Assembly (NCBI RefSeq): GCF_036669915.1
Contig: NC_089324.1
Span: 13,021,618 to 13,085,617, forward strand
Origin: Pocillopora verrucosa
Lineage: Eukaryota > Cnidaria > Anthozoa > Scleractinia > Pocilloporidae
Length of the DNA stretch: 64,000 bases
Reading direction: 5' to 3'
Shown here: one piece after another, positions 1 to 12,422 of the stretch
Position numbering within the stretch: position 1 is the first letter of the stretch
How the letters are laid out: each line of letters opens with the position of its first letter
Translations under genes and position numbers: made by a program
Notes under the pieces: generated by a model
Told to the model about the DNA's origin: nothing
Seen by the model: only the letters and a program-made list of their open reading frames with translations
Databases searched by the model: none

Positions 1-131
1 ACATTTTTGAAAAAGACTCCTTAAATGCTGTATACAAGAAACATTTCACAGGCATAGCAAATTATTCTACACAACTTCTACTAACAGTTTTTGGGTAATA
101 CACTCCCTTAATACATTGATATATTATATGA

Positions 132-2671
132 TTACTGATTGATTAAATCACATCTTGGCTTCCATTTACCATCTATTTTAACAAGATGTGCACAGAAAGT
201 TGGAGCATCGCATTTGCTGCATTTTGCAGTACATGTTTTGATGGTATGGCCAGAAGTTGAACAGTTTCCACAGTTGTAACTTTCCTTCACCCTTTCCAAA
301 CCAGCTGCTTCCAAAAGCTGTATTCTGTGTTTTTTCAAGAAAAGTTGCTTTAGAGCAGAAACCCCTCTATGATTAGATGATCTAAAGTAGTCCTTTGATA
401 CAGTGTCATTGTACTTCTCCATACCTTGCTGAGTGTAATAAGCTAAATTTTGGTAGAGCTTTAAAAATTCAGGTACATGAGCATACAAAGAATGCATATA
501 TGGTGTTACATCTTTTGCTTGGTAAAGGTCTAAGAATTTTTGAAACCATTTTTTGATTTTGTCTTTGAGGCTAGAGATAGCATCATCTGTAGTGTAATTA
601 AGTTTAAGATCACCCATAATATCTATGAAATTACCCCAAAGGGCTTGCAGCTTGTCCACATTATGAAACTCTGGTAATAGTAAGTGAAAATTGATATGTT
701 GGAAAAGCAAGAGTTTTTCAGGTCCAGTAAGGTCTCTGTACTCCAACTTCTTGCTGTCCCTATTAATTTTCCATTCAAAATTAATTCCAAGTTCTTTTAC
801 AAATTTCTCATACCCAGCCATATGTCTATACTTATTTCGACAAAACCCATTTGAAAAAGTAGATACCTTGTCAATGGCATCTTTCCTGCGAAGTTCCCTG
901 ATCAGAAGTTCAATTAAATTATCAGATATTCTCAAAAATAAATGTAGAGTATCAATTATTACATGGTCTATAGGAATAAAATCAAATAATGGATTAGTTT
1001 TACAATTATATTGTTTATATTTTGCATACTTACCTATTTCTTGTAAATCTCTTGCCCCAAGAGATTTGTCAGTTATAGACCACTTTTTACTGATGTCAAA
1101 CCTTTCATTTCTTGGGCACTTACACCAAATACAAGAGAAATTTTGATTGGCGGCCCCTAAACCACAAACACAGGCTAGAAACTTCCAGTCTCCTCCCAAA
1201 AAATACTCAATGCTATACTTATGACTATTTACAGTTATTTCTTTTAAATTTGACATTTCATTATTTAGATCAGCAAGGCTTTCTTTAAGATTGTCATAGT
1301 TCTCTGTTGTCTTAATTATTGCTAGAACATAGTTCCCTTTTTCATTCATTGCTGCATCCTTTTCATTCAAAATTGTGTATGTCACATTTTCAAGTTTAAG
1401 CCTTTTCCCAATGTTGGTACCATCACCACTGAGCTTTACTTTAATAGTATTAACCTTGTCCAATACTCCATTTTTCTGCAGCCTTTTTATCTGTTCCTCA
1501 AGACTCTCCCTGAAAGAAATCTGTACTCCCTCTACCTCCCCTGGTGTACTTCTCAGATTCCAATTGGCATTGAGCTTATCTAGGTGTTTGCATATTTTAT
1601 ATTTTGTGGGCATGTCTTTACACTTCATGGCCAACTCATGCCAAGCTTCATTAGATATATTGAATTTGTCCTTCAAGTAAACCCACATATTGATGTCATC
1701 AATATCATTGTCGGTCAGTTCTCTTGGCTCTGTTTCCAATTGTAACTCTCCCTCTTCTACCAATGAAATAGTTTCATATTGTTGAGTGTCATTATTAAAT
1801 ACCTCAACCTTGGTGGCAATAAAATTATAGAGGCCTAAAAATGACAGTGCTGAGTGGCAGTCTTCTTTAAATCCTCGCCTTAATCTTGCCTGATGTTGTT
1901 TAGTATAATCAGTGAAACGTTTGCTTTTGTTTGGACCTCTTTGTCCCTTTTTTTGCATTCTTGCTGCTTTTTTCGCTAATCTTTTGAATTTTTGTTTGTA
2001 TTGTTCTTTTCTGTTTTCCGAATCCCTAATAACATCTTCAAGCTCCTGCTCAATCTTTAATCGCTTTGCCTGCTCTGCGGCTAAATCCAGTTCAGCTTTC
2101 CTTTTCTGCCCACGAAGCTGTTGGTTTTCCTCAATCAATGAGTTGTTTTCGAGCTCATGATAGAAAATTTTGAAGGAGTAGTTTTTTGCCTTCCACGCAT
2201 CAATTAGCTTCTTTATACTTTTCCCCCCACTTTTTGACGCTTTCTTGAACGCTGAATGGAGGAGAGAAATCTTTTTCCTGAAGACGTTGAGAATTCTGGA
2301 ATTTATAACAACTCCGCGAATCTCAGATTCCTTCAATATTTTTTCCACGATTCCCACAATCACAGAATCAGCACTTTCGTCGTTCGGCTCCTGATCAGAC
2401 TTCTTCGACAGGGAATATATGAGATAGCTGATTAAAAAAAATCAGTTCGGTGAAAAAAAATTGAAAAAAATTAAAAAGAAAAAAGAAACAGGTCGGAATA
2501 CACTTCGATAAGCGCAATTTTTACTTACTTGTTTATTTCGTAAGTAAACCAAGGCAGTTTTTCCCCTTTTGGACCATTTGTTTCTTCGCCGAAATCGTTT
2601 TGTGCATCTACCGCCACCGCGAGAAGAGCCAGCGAAGAAAAAATCACCAGCGCGTAAACTTCGAGTCCCAT
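132..2671 (-). CDS. Transposase-like protein, two exons (2529-2671 and 132-2427), 812 aa
   Basis: The large exon encodes a coiled-coil stretch (about residues 140-210), then a core with SGDG (D383), GGDW (D461) and QGMEK (E718) that could be a DDE-type triad, a Cys-rich CxWCxC segment, and near the C-terminus a CCHC zinc knuckle (C-x2-C-x4-H-x4-C) plus further Cys/His. From memory, similar multi-copy proteins occur in cnidarians and some fungi; I cannot name the superfamily. The large exon has no usable ATG before a stop at 2442. Exon 1 starts at ATG 2671 (G at -3 and +4) and encodes 47 residues beginning with a hydrophobic stretch. It ends at a GTAAGTA donor (2528). A pyrimidine-rich AG acceptor at 2428 restores the frame exactly across a 101-nt intron. 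The hydrophobic N-terminus is odd for a nuclear protein. The core frame is clear; exon 1 is inference. Confidence 0.6.
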
Positions 2672-3090
2672 TTCCCGAACCCAAACAATATCCAAACCTC
2701 ATGTATTATACATCAAATTGCGCCAAATTTATTGTTTTTTTCGTATTTCGCGGTAATGACCAGTTATAGGCATGCGCTTTAGAGTTATAGCCCCAGACTC
2801 CATGGCCACTGCTTGCATGTGGCGTGAACCTCTCTTCGACATGTCTGAATCACTAACCATAAGTCTCAAAAACCCGAACGAAATATTTTAATGATTGCCT
2901 TCAAATGCAGTGGTATATAAAGCTTATGTACGTTAGTTTTAGAAACTGAAGGTAAGAAAGATAGCAATTCAAATGAAATACACGAAAAAGAGGAAAATGT
3001 TCGAAAATTAGCGTGTTTTTGACTGACCTTAGACTGCGTGACATGTCACGAAAATCTACAGAGGCAGATGTTAAACGTAAGTTTGATATG
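2672..3090. other. Intergenic, between transposase-like gene and TRIM unit
   Basis: AT-rich sequence upstream of the minus-strand gene, so it probably holds that gene's promoter. No coding sequence or repeat was recognised. Near 3090 the sequence switches abruptly to the duplicated TRIM unit. Confidence 0.4.
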
Positions 3091-3897
3091 CTTTTGGTTG
3101 AGAGGAATATATCCCAGGTAAGTTTTTTGTTTCTTGAGATGAACGTCGAATGTATAAAACTGTAGTTACTGTTACTGTTATTTTATAGGCTGAGAATATA
3201 TAAGTAGAACACGTTAAGACCATGTGCTGCTTTTGGCAATCATTGATTGGTCAGGACAGATTAAGTGCAGGTTTTTCAATCTAAGAAAATATATCTTTAA
3301 GTAAGCTTTAATTCAAGAACAATTTACGATTGCATAATTTCACATGTATGAGTAATAAACAAGCACAAGAAGTAAAGTGACAACTGTTTCTAATAGGTCT
3401 ACTGGGTAATTACGCTATAATTAGAGGTGGTTATTGATATTCTAACTAAGGTGAAGTGTTAGCTTTAGACTGTTTTGAAAAATAGTCCCAGGTTTTGTTG
3501 CAGATAATAAAACGAGAAAAATTAGAAATTCGTTGAATAAATGAGATTTGAAAGTTTTATCTAGTTTGTTGTTATGAATGATTAGAAAATAACTTTCAAT
3601 ATTAAATATAGGTAACATTTTGAAATAAAGTTATTTAAAAATTTCGTTGGATACATCTCCTAAAAAATTGCAAAATCATCAGCAGCTTGGTTTCCCTGGA
3701 AAATAAAATAATAATTTGTCTACGTTTACAAATATACATGAATAACTATTGCGGACCTATTTCTGCTGCAAACCTTTGGGTCCGTTTGGAGAAATGGAAA
3801 GTATCCGCAGTTAAGACAACTGAGGATGATCCTCTTTTGGTTGAGATGTACGTCGAATGTGTGAAAGTGTAACGAGTTCGTTTTCATATAAACTCGC

Positions 3898-4800
3898 CCA
3901 CTTCCCGCCTTTAACGGGAAGCGAAATAGACTTGCGGCATGTGGCTAATTTACGTGCCTTCCTGTCTGACCTGAAGATTTTAGTACAAACTCTAATCCGC
4001 TCCCGATTTCCGGTGTTATCATGGCCAATTTACATTATCAACGCAGTTGACAAGAAAAAATCATTTTGATACTCTGTCCATTAAAATTATCAAGTAGGAT
4101 TTTTTTTTTTAACTGAAAAGAAAAATTGAAGCTTTGGTCGTGCTTTTTTTCGTTAAGGACCTTAATGATTCGACAGTTAATCAAATTCCAGGAATTGCCG
4201 CCTTTAACGGGAAGCCAAATAAACAAGAGGCATGTGGCTAATTTGTATAAAATCAGCTTGCGTGCCTTCCTGTCTGACCTGAAGATTGAAATACGATTCT
4301 AATCCGCTCCCGATTTCCGGTGTTATCATGGCCAATTTACATTATCAACGCAGTTGACAAGAAAAAATCATTTTGATACTCCGTCCATTAAAATCATCAA
4401 GTAGGATTTTCTTTTTCAACTGCAAAGAAAAATTGAAGCTTTGGTCGTGCTTTTTTTCGTCAAGGACCTTAATGATTCGACAGTTAATCAAATTCCAGGA
4501 ATTGCCGCCTTTAACGGGAAGCCAAATAAACAAGCGGCATGTGGCTAATTTGTATAAATCAGCTTGCGTGCCTTCCTGTCTGACCTGATGATTGAAATAC
4601 AAACTCTAATCCGCTCACGATTTCCGGTGTTATCATGGCCAATTTACACTATCAACTCAGTTGACAAGAACAAATCATTTTGATACTCTGTCCATTAAAA
4701 TTATCAAGTAGGATTTCCATTTTCAACTGAAAAGAGTAAATTGAAGTCTTTGTCTTGCTTTTTTTTCTTTAAGAACCTTGATGATTCGACAGTTGATCAA
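3898..4800 (+). repeat. Three tandem copies of a ~300-bp unit
   Basis: The landmark CCTTTAACGG recurs at 3908, 4201 and 4508 (spacing 293 and 307 bp). Each is followed by the same order of landmarks: GGCATGTGGCTAATTT, TCCGGTGTTATCATGGCC, TTTTGATACTC and GATTCGACAG. The small open frames here exist only because the repeat lacks stops. A single diverged copy lies near 38220-38420. Confidence 0.85.
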
Positions 4801-5471
4801 ATTCTAGAATATTTAGAAGCATGCGTTAAAAAAAAAGGATAAACAGATAAACAGTTGCATGTCACAAACGGAAGAGGTCATGGCCGATTTCCGTTCTGTT
4901 TTCTCGGAAATCTAAATATAGTCTTAAAAGGCAGCTTTCTAGTTTTTCAAAAGAAAATAATTCATTTTCTGTTTACCGTATCTGAACGATTTCCTCGAAA
5001 ACATTAGCGTCTTGTCTACACTTTTAAAGTTCTCTGGGAATGACTAGTTCATGCAAGATAGACTCCATATAAGATAGAAGGGAAATAGAGTCGAATGTCT
5101 CGCCAGGTAAAGCAAAAAACGAATTTTGGTCAAAGTTGATGAAGACGTTGTGAGACAAATTCCCTTTCATGCTTTCATGAGGGATAGATGGTTGCCACAG
5201 ACGAAGGAAGGAGGGGGAGAGGGTGGGGAAAGAAGGACTGACCACATTTTAAAGAAATACAAAGGCCAACACATTTCTAAAATGAGCCGTTTATACGCGT
5301 TTTGCGATTTTCAGACCCTCGACGTTCCTCATCTAAATATTTTCCTCCCATAACGCCCCAAGGTTTTCCCTACGGCTAAAATCCATGGATTCTTTCGTTA
5401 CAACGAAGTCAACTGAGCCAAGGAACGTGACTGGCCAGAAATAGATCCAATGAAATGAAAAATGTCTTCTT

Positions 5472-5480
5472 TTCTAGGAA
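5472..5480 (+). promoter_or_regulatory. STAT/GAS-like site upstream of TRIM A
   Basis: TTCTAGGAA fits TTCNNNGAA and ends 87 bp before the ATG. The equivalent place upstream of B, C, D and F also fits, although the middle bases differ between copies. The IRF-like extension seen in C and D is missing here. Function is inferred from the motif alone. Confidence 0.3.
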
Positions 5481-5566
5481 TCTAGAACAAAGGCGGATTG
5501 TTTTGATAGGGCTCGTCCCTTTAATATAAGTAACACATCAGTTAACTACAGTTTAAGGCGATCGTC

Positions 5567-7591
5567 ATGAATCCTCTCTTGAAGAGTCTCAAGAAACAAG
5601 TTACTTGCTCGATTTGTCTCGATACCTACACCGAGCCCAAAACCATATCATGTCTTCACACATTTTGCTGTGAGTGTTTAGAGAGACATGCAATAGAGAA
5701 CCAGAGACAAGAGAAATTCCGATGCCCCGAGTGTCAAGCAGAAATCGATTTACCACAAGAAAATTGCTTCGACCGTTTGCCTAACAGCTTTTTTCACAAA
5801 AGTCTGTTAGGTGTCCTTCTTCAAGCGGAAGATTGCAAAGCCATTGCAAGGCAACAACTGGACACTTGCTCGCAACATACGGAAGAAAGACTACGATATT
5901 ACTGCTCCTCGTGTGAAGCGTGTATTTGTCCGATTTGCGTCACCGAAGACCACCGAGGCCATGCGTTTGAAATGCTTGAAAAAGCAGTGCAAGAGGATAA
6001 GAAAAACATCATGTCGATTGTCGAGACCATCAAGGAAAAGGCAAACTTGTTTCGAGCACAGTTAGAAAAAACATCAGAGGATGTGGAAATGATTATTGCA
6101 ATCGCCAAACAGGAAGTGTCGGAGGCAACTGAAGACGTGATCACAAAGACGAGACAGCAAGAAAAACAGCTCTTAGAGTCCTTAGAAATAACACGTAGGA
6201 AAAGAATAGAACGAATCAACTCTGCTAAACAAGAACTGGAATCTCTAATAAAAAAAATTAACCAAGCAGCTGAATTTGCGGAGAAACTGGTGCAACGAAG
6301 ATCAGCCGTGGATATCATAGAGAACAAAAACAAATCGAGACAGAAACTTGAAGAGCTTCGTAGAGTTGAAGTTCCAAAACATCGCCAGGCTACATTTGTC
6401 AAATTTACTGCCGCATCGCAACACAACTTTAAACTGGGTTCTATTCAGGTCTCCGAGAAGCCGGCAATCGCAGCTAAATCAACTCTAGAAGGACTGGATC
6501 AAACTTTTCAAGTTGGTGTAGAAGCAAAGTTTACGTTGTGCCCACGGACATCTGGCGGAGAGATGAGTGACCACGCTGATCTCAAAGATCAACTCGAATT
6601 GCTAATAACACCCGCCCAAGATGTGACGAACGTGACTCTTGATGAGAAATATGACGGTAATGTTGTGCTGAAGTTTATTCCCAAAGTACCTGGGGCCTAC
6701 AGCACTGAGGTGAAGATTAATGGCGATAAACTACCGACCTGTCCCATCACTGTGCAGGTTAAAGAACGTGAACTTGTCGTGGTCGGTGAGTTGAAGATAA
6801 AGCTCTTTCCAGGGCACACGCTTGAACGGTTACATGGAGTTGTTGTGAATACAGAAGGCCAGTTAGTTGTGACAGATAACCTTGGCAACTGTGTATATGT
6901 TTTTGATAAAGATGGCAACTGTATGAGAAAAATCGGAAGCAAGCGTAGCCATACAGGACAATTTCAGTTTCCTAATGGCATTTCGTTTTTAAATGACAAC
7001 GAAGTCCTAATTGCAGACTTAGGCAATTGCAGAATACAACGAGTTAATATTCAGACAGGTACTGTAGTGAAAAGCTTTGGAAAAGAAGGCAGACAAAAAG
7101 GAGAGTTTAGCGGGCCAGTAGACGTTACTGTGGATGATGACGAACGCATTGTTGTAACCGAGTGGGGCAATAATAGGATACAGGTGATGTCAAAGGAGGC
7201 AGAGTCTATTTTCACATTTGGAGACAAAGGCCCAGAGAAACTTCATTATCCAAGCTGCTGCATTCCTTACAAGAACATGTTTCTCGTATCTGATGCAGGC
7301 AACCACTGTATAAAAGCTTTTGATCAGTCAGGAAAATTCCTATACAAGTTTGGCAAAAAAGGGCATCTAGATGGGGAATTTAAAATGCCGCATGGTTTGC
7401 TTGTAGACAGCTCCGAAAATCTTCTAGTATGTGACTCTGGCAATAATCGAGTTCAGCAGTTTTCTTTAGACGGTCGCTACGCCGGCAAAAGTATTACTCG
7501 TTTATCAGACCCCACTTCGATAACAAAAGTACCAGACGGGCGTATTCTTGTTACTAGCTTTGATGAGAAAAAAGTGTACATTTTGAAATAG
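5567..7591 (+). CDS. TRIM-NHL protein (RING, B-box, coiled coil, filamin, NHL), copy A
   Basis: An intact single-exon gene of 674 aa. Domain order: C3HC4 RING with CSIC, CLHTFC and CPEC (about residues 12-58); one B-box 2 starting CSQH (101-132); coiled coil (about 140-265); filamin/Ig-like domain (about 300-400); and six NHL blades (about 411-674) with repeated GISFLNDNEVLIAD-type strands. This is the TRIM2/3/71 layout. Family members are cytoplasmic RING E3 ubiquitin ligases that bind RNA or protein through the NHL propeller. The start is the first ATG, just before the conserved LKKQVTCSIC. All RING and B-box metal ligands are present, so catalysis is plausible. It is nearly identical to copy F (E65 here is G in F; V278 is L). 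Which vertebrate TRIM it matches best cannot be decided, because cnidarian expansions are lineage-specific. Confidence 0.93.
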   Translation: MNPLLKSLKKQVTCSICLDTYTEPKTISCLHTFCCECLERHAIENQRQEKFRCPECQAEIDLPQENCFDRLPNSFFHKSLLGVLLQAEDCKAIARQQLDTCSQHTEERLRYYCSSCEACICPICVTEDHRGHAFEMLEKAVQEDKKNIMSIVETIKEKANLFRAQLEKTSEDVEMIIAIAKQEVSEATEDVITKTRQQEKQLLESLEITRRKRIERINSAKQELESLIKKINQAAEFAEKLVQRRSAVDIIENKNKSRQKLEELRRVEVPKHRQATFVKFTAASQHNFKLGSIQVSEKPAIAAKSTLEGLDQTFQVGVEAKFTLCPRTSGGEMSDHADLKDQLELLITPAQDVTNVTLDEKYDGNVVLKFIPKVPGAYSTEVKINGDKLPTCPITVQVKERELVVVGELKIKLFPGHTLERLHGVVVNTEGQLVVTDNLGNCVYVFDKDGNCMRKIGSKRSHTGQFQFPNGISFLNDNEVLIADLGNCRIQRVNIQTGTVVKSFGKEGRQKGEFSGPVDVTVDDDERIVVTEWGNNRIQVMSKEAESIFTFGDKGPEKLHYPSCCIPYKNMFLVSDAGNHCIKAFDQSGKFLYKFGKKGHLDGEFKMPHGLLVDSSENLLVCDSGNNRVQQFSLDGRYAGKSITRLSDPTSITKVPDGRILVTSFDEKKVYILK

Positions 7592-10500
7592 CCTCTCCTT
7601 ATCTGTGTTTTGTTTTATTTTTAATATAGTTCTAAGACTCGTCTGAAAGAGCTCTTAGCGATAATATCAAGACTTACAATTGCTTGTAGAGACAAAAAAC
7701 TTTTGACTCGAAGTCATCAGCATGTAAGGTGACAACTGTTTTTAAAGATGTGCATCCACTGGGTAATGACGTCATAATTAGAGGTGGTTACTGATTTTCT
7801 AACTGAGCTTAATTAAGTGTTAGCTCTAAACTTTTTTGAAAAACAGTCTTAGGTTTTGTTCCATATAATAAAGCCAGACAAATTAGGAATGCATTGAATA
7901 AATAAGACCTCAAAGTTATTTCCAGTTTGTTGGTATGAATGATTATAAAATAGCATCTAGTTTTAAGTATAAATAACATTTTGAAATAGAAGTATTTGAA
8001 AAATGCATTGGGAAACATCACTTCAACAATTGCAAAATTATCAGTACTTTGGTTTCCCTGGAAATGAAAAAGAGGTTATGTCGTGTTCTTATATAATCTA
8101 ACTATAATTTGCTTTTATGAAACCGGAGCTGAGGCAACAAAACTCCATACCTCTTCGTGCGACAAAGACAGTGATAAGCTGTGATAGGGAAGAGTAATTA
8201 GCGTTGTAAGATTAACCCTCACAAATTTGAACATGGTTTTCTGTACTATTTAAAAGTTTCCATACCCATAATCGGCTAAACCAATTTCATGTCCCACATA
8301 AACTTGCTTACGTAAAGAGTTCTCAGTACGTTCCTGATTGCTCAGAAAATTGACACTCATCCCGTTGGAAGAAGAAGCATGTGCCGTCAACAAGAATACA
8401 GATATACAGCTCTTACAACGCATTGCAGACCTAGGTACTTTTTTTAATCCTCTGCTGTGAAACGGTTTGAATGGAGTAATTCCACTCTGGTGCCCGAAAT
8501 CAAAGACCGGGAAAGAAAGGTTCGCCATTTTCGTTCTTTCGAGCAGCTACTTTCGTAAGGTAGGAGGATAGAGAATTTTTGGAAAAAAAGAAAAAAAAGA
8601 AAAGAGAAAGTTTAACGAGCAAATGTAGCGGTTTTTTTCATCTATTGTTTATGTTTTACCCTTCCTAATGAGGGGAACAACAGAATCAGAAAAAATAAAA
8701 TAATAGAAAATAAACAAATAAATTATTCAAACAAAATTTTTTAAAAAATCGTTGCATAAACAAATTAATAAAACGTGATTGAATTAATTGTCGTCCCGTT
8801 TCTGCCAATAAACCACCAAAAACGTAGGCGCTTGTTAGTAATTGAATCTTTGGTACAAAACTAAATGGAACAACTAAATTAGTGCTTATTGAACGGTTAA
8901 CATGATGGTAAATCAGAACTAACCGCAAATATTTCACTTATTGCCTGCTTCATCTGGTGATCGCATAATTGTCTCCGTTTACAAGTATACATTTTGAATT
9001 ACTATTGCGGACCTATTTCTGCTGGAAACCTTTGGGTCAGTTTAGACAAATGGGAAGTAGCCGTAGTTAAGACAAGAGAGTATGACACTCTTTTGGTTAA
9101 AAGGAATTTGTCCCCGACAATTTTTTTTTGTAGAGATCAACGTCGAATGCATAAAACTGTAACGACTTCGTCAGATAACCCCACCCACCTCGCTCCCCTC
9201 CCCCCCCCCTCCTCCTTACCCACGCTTCCCGCCTTTATTTCACAGTTAAAACAGGAGCGAAAAAAACAAGTGGCATGTGGCTAACTTGCATAAATCAGCT
9301 TCGTTTTTCAATCGTGACATTTTCTCACTTTGACACTCAACATTGTAACAAACTTCCTCCACAGAGAATGAGAGGTCCCAGTTCCGTTGCTGGCAACACA
9401 ACTGACCACAATGATGACGTCCTTGACTCGACCCAGTTTCCAAAAACACTCCCGAGGCGCTACTAGCGCGTATGTTGCATTCAACTTGGGGGTTCGGCTG
9501 GTAGGTGTTCACCTGCGTTGCAGGAAGGGCACTTCCTGTAAAGCAAAATGTAAAAAAGGACCTGTAAATCAGTGAATGCCTGCGGTTGTTTTGATTCACT
9601 GAGTGATTCACACGCGCGAGTGACACATCTTTCTTGATAAGCGCCTCTCTGGAGTGTCGGTTATCTCGCTCGTCGAAAGCAAAGCATGCAGCAGATAATT
9701 TCGGGAGACAGCTAATATTGCAACAAATTTAGCAACCAGTCGGCTGCCTTAACTTCAACACATGAATGAATCATGACTTTATCTGGTGTCCACGGAGCGC
9801 TCAGACATGCGTGGAATCTCACAGACTAAAGTGGATTTGTTTACACGAAGGTGGATTTTTTTGCAAACTCATATCTGGTAAGAACTTTCTGGCAGGTGAG
9901 CTGCACCGCGTACAATGACAACTAATGATTTTTTTGTTTGTTTGTTTGTTTTTTTAATTTACAGCTTTTCTTAAGCAACCTGTGGGATTAAACGATAAAA
10001 TAGTGACACACGAGTATAAGTCTATCCCTCCAAATCTCCCAATTGTTTTACATAAAGAAACGCTCTTTGTTTTTACTATAATCGTCATGTCATTGTGGTA
10101 TTTTTGTAAAATTTGCAAAAAAAGTAAAAATATTTGGAATTTTTTTTTTCTTCAAAGTACTTTTACAATGAACAAAGGACTTCTGTTAGCCTCGGTTTGT
10201 TACCCTCCGAAATCTGTCGCTAATATAATAGTGCAAGGCACTGCAAGGCACAAGCTACAGGTTCTTACGACTGTGCTAAGTGATCCATTAAGAAAACTGC
10301 CAAACTTGACAATTACGTCATAGTAGATTTACAAACACACAAAGTCATATTCAGTCTGCCATGAAGAAGTTAAACGTCCTTTGAGAGAGTTTCGCGCAAA
10401 AAGTATGTAATCAAAGATCGAAATTTTTATCAAGGTTTTTGTTCGAGTTTATTTTCAAGTTACGATTTGCATACACCTTTTTGAATCAGTGAAACTTGCA

Positions 10501-12005
10501 GTAGATATGATACGAAAAGTTTAATGTAGGGGCAGTTCTTACGAGATTGAAGATAGATACTTGCAGTAGATATGATACGTAAAGTTTAATGTAGGGGCAA
10601 TTCTTACGAGATTGAAGATAGATACGCTATTTTTGCCATAAAGAAAATGTTTCGTCTTGAATATTTTTAATTTACAACCATATAGTAAGCTTTGAAACCC
10701 TTTTTATCACGTGCGTTGCGTTTCCAAGTTAACTTTAGTTTTAACATCATTGTTTACTTTTTCAAGAGTCGTTGAAAACTTTTATTCACATAGGGTCTCA
10801 ATTCATGAAATCCACAAAGGGTCATGAAATGTCACCATCGCTGTCGAAGCCCCTGTCTAATTTACACCACAAATTCGTATTCAACGGTTTTAATTTGTTT
10901 ATGCTTCATTTATACGTACCTGGTACCAGTTCTAAGATGTCAGAAAACACAGAAACGCCTCTTCAAAGTCTAGTCGTACATGAGCTGAATCAAAAAGTTA
11001 TATGTTTTATCGGAGTTAAGCAACTTGAGCAAACTTTCTTCTCAGTAAAAGCAAAGGAAAGCATTTTCTTTTTTTTGAACCGTAACCCAGTCACGTGTGT
11101 ATCTCGGTGTGACGTTCCTCTTAAAGACATTGTAGTTGCTTACCCCGGCTCACTCGTGTCTATTGATTCGAGATGCTACCGAAATAGATCTGGGCAAGAC
11201 ATATGCCACAAACCTCCTTAAAGAAAATCATCTTCTAATGATACTTTTAAGACCAAAACAGTCGAGTGGTCTTATTCTCAGAGAAAGAGAGGTATCCTGT
11301 GTAGGCGCACACCAAATGAAATGTACCCTATTTACCCCGCGCGAATTATTAGCTATTCAAAATGGCGGTGCGCGTGAGGAATTTTGCGGTATAAGTTTTC
11401 ATAGGGATCGAAGCAATTTTGGAAACTGAAAAAATGGGTTTAGACCTTGACTTGGTGTAAACTTTCTGCTGCTGGTTACAAAAGTATACGATTTTTGGAG
11501 TTATCTTGTCCTTTAAACAATTAGAACTGAATCAACAGAATGTAGTGATATTTTATCGACACCATGAACTGCCGCTAAGCAGAAGGAACCTCGAAATGAG
11601 AGCCTTCCTTTGAAGGTTAACACCAAAAAGGTAAGAGCGAGGCGAGGAAAAATGATCCTCTTTTAGTAAGAACACAGAGAACACAGATAATAAAGAACTT
11701 TTAAGGATGGAGAATTTAAATAAGAGCAATTGTTAGAGTTAGGTTAAAAAAGATCGACAAAACGTTTGAATTCTAGTTATGTCTGATCTTATGGTGTTCG
11801 TTATCACACAAAAAAATAATAATGATAAAAAAGCCACGCTGCAAATTATAGATCTATTGTGCTGCTCACTTCAATTTTGCCAACAAACATATCATTTCAC
11901 ACTTCATGTAAATGGTTATTAAAACAAAGTTTAACAGTTATTCATTCAAACTGCGTTTTCAATAATTAATCTTAAGTCAAGCAGAAATATCACCTAAACC
12001 TCAAG
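7592..12005. other. TRIM-unit 3' flank and mixed intergenic DNA
   Basis: Up to about 9170 this is the repeated flank of the TRIM units. Landmarks also found elsewhere are GACGTCATAATTAGAGGTGG near 7767, CTCTTAC...GCATTGCAGACC near 8400 and ATTGCGGACCTATTTCTGCT near 9004. From 9170 to 12005 the DNA looks single-copy, with short open frames that have no recognisable domain and mostly lack an ATG. A (TTTG)n run lies at about 9934-9955. No gene is supported. Confidence 0.6.
10495..10624 (+). repeat. 65-bp tandem duplication
   Basis: Two adjacent copies, 10495-10559 and 10560-10624, both starting CTTGCAGTAGATATGATACG and differing at only a couple of positions. Both lie in noncoding DNA. Confidence 0.85.
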
Positions 12006-12226
12006 ATTCTGCAAAATTGTTGAAAAGGCTCATGTTTAGCACTAAAAGGAAGAAAAACTCACAGATGATCACGCGGGAACTTTCAAAGTCAATTCACGAT
12101 CAAAAACAGCGGTCCGCGTTTAAATATCCGGCACTATCACTTTTCAACATATGTTTAAATTCTCGTAGCTAACAATTTAACACTTGTTAACCTTGATCGT
12201 TTTTGCATACTGTCAAAAAATAAAGC
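12006..12226 (+). repeat. Upstream flank shared by TRIM copies B and E
   Basis: Homologous to 52839-53061; both begin ATTCTGCAAAA and contain TTTAGCACTAAAAGGAAGAAA. In B the flank runs straight into the promoter, whereas in E it is cut off by an insertion. This marks B and E as sister copies. Confidence 0.8.
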
Positions 12227-12343
12227 TCTCAGACAACAAGTTAAGACTCATTTCACATAAACAATAGAACGCTACAGAGCCCTAACTGAGCTTAGGAACG
12301 TGATTGGCTACAGGCAACCAGCTGAAACGGACTTTGTTCTGTT

Positions 12344-12352
12344 TTCTAGGAA
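12344..12352 (+). promoter_or_regulatory. STAT/GAS-like site upstream of TRIM B
   Basis: TTCTAGGAA, 71 bp before the ATG. An inverted CCAAT box (ATTGG, 12303-12307) lies 37 bp upstream, the same spacing as in C and D. Confidence 0.3.
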
Positions 12353-12422
12353 TCTAAAATAAACCCTTCATTCAATTTTACACGTCGCTTACATATATCG
12401 CTTGTACTTATTGTCAATACTG

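Larger units (their letters stand above)
3091..8420 (+). repeat. Segmental duplication, copy 1 (contains TRIM copy A)
   Basis: From about 3091 to 8280 this block matches 58675-63864 at the same offset (55,584 bp) at its start, at the TRIM start codon and near its end, with only scattered substitutions and small compensating indels. After 8280 similarity continues with more gaps. The coding parts differ at only five positions that I found in 2025 bp. The left edge is sharp, because sequence before 3091 is unrelated to that before 58675. Confidence 0.9.

Noticed and set aside
691-1680. Plus-strand open frames opposite the transposase-like gene
   Set aside because: Shadows of the minus-strand coding frame with low-complexity translations.
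9246-9626. 126-codon minus-strand open frame
   Set aside because: No recognisable domain, no ATG context or splice support, and it runs into repeated flank DNA.
10772-11221. 149-codon plus-strand open frame
   Set aside because: It begins at TTG, which is not a usual eukaryotic start, and shows no domain or gene-like composition.
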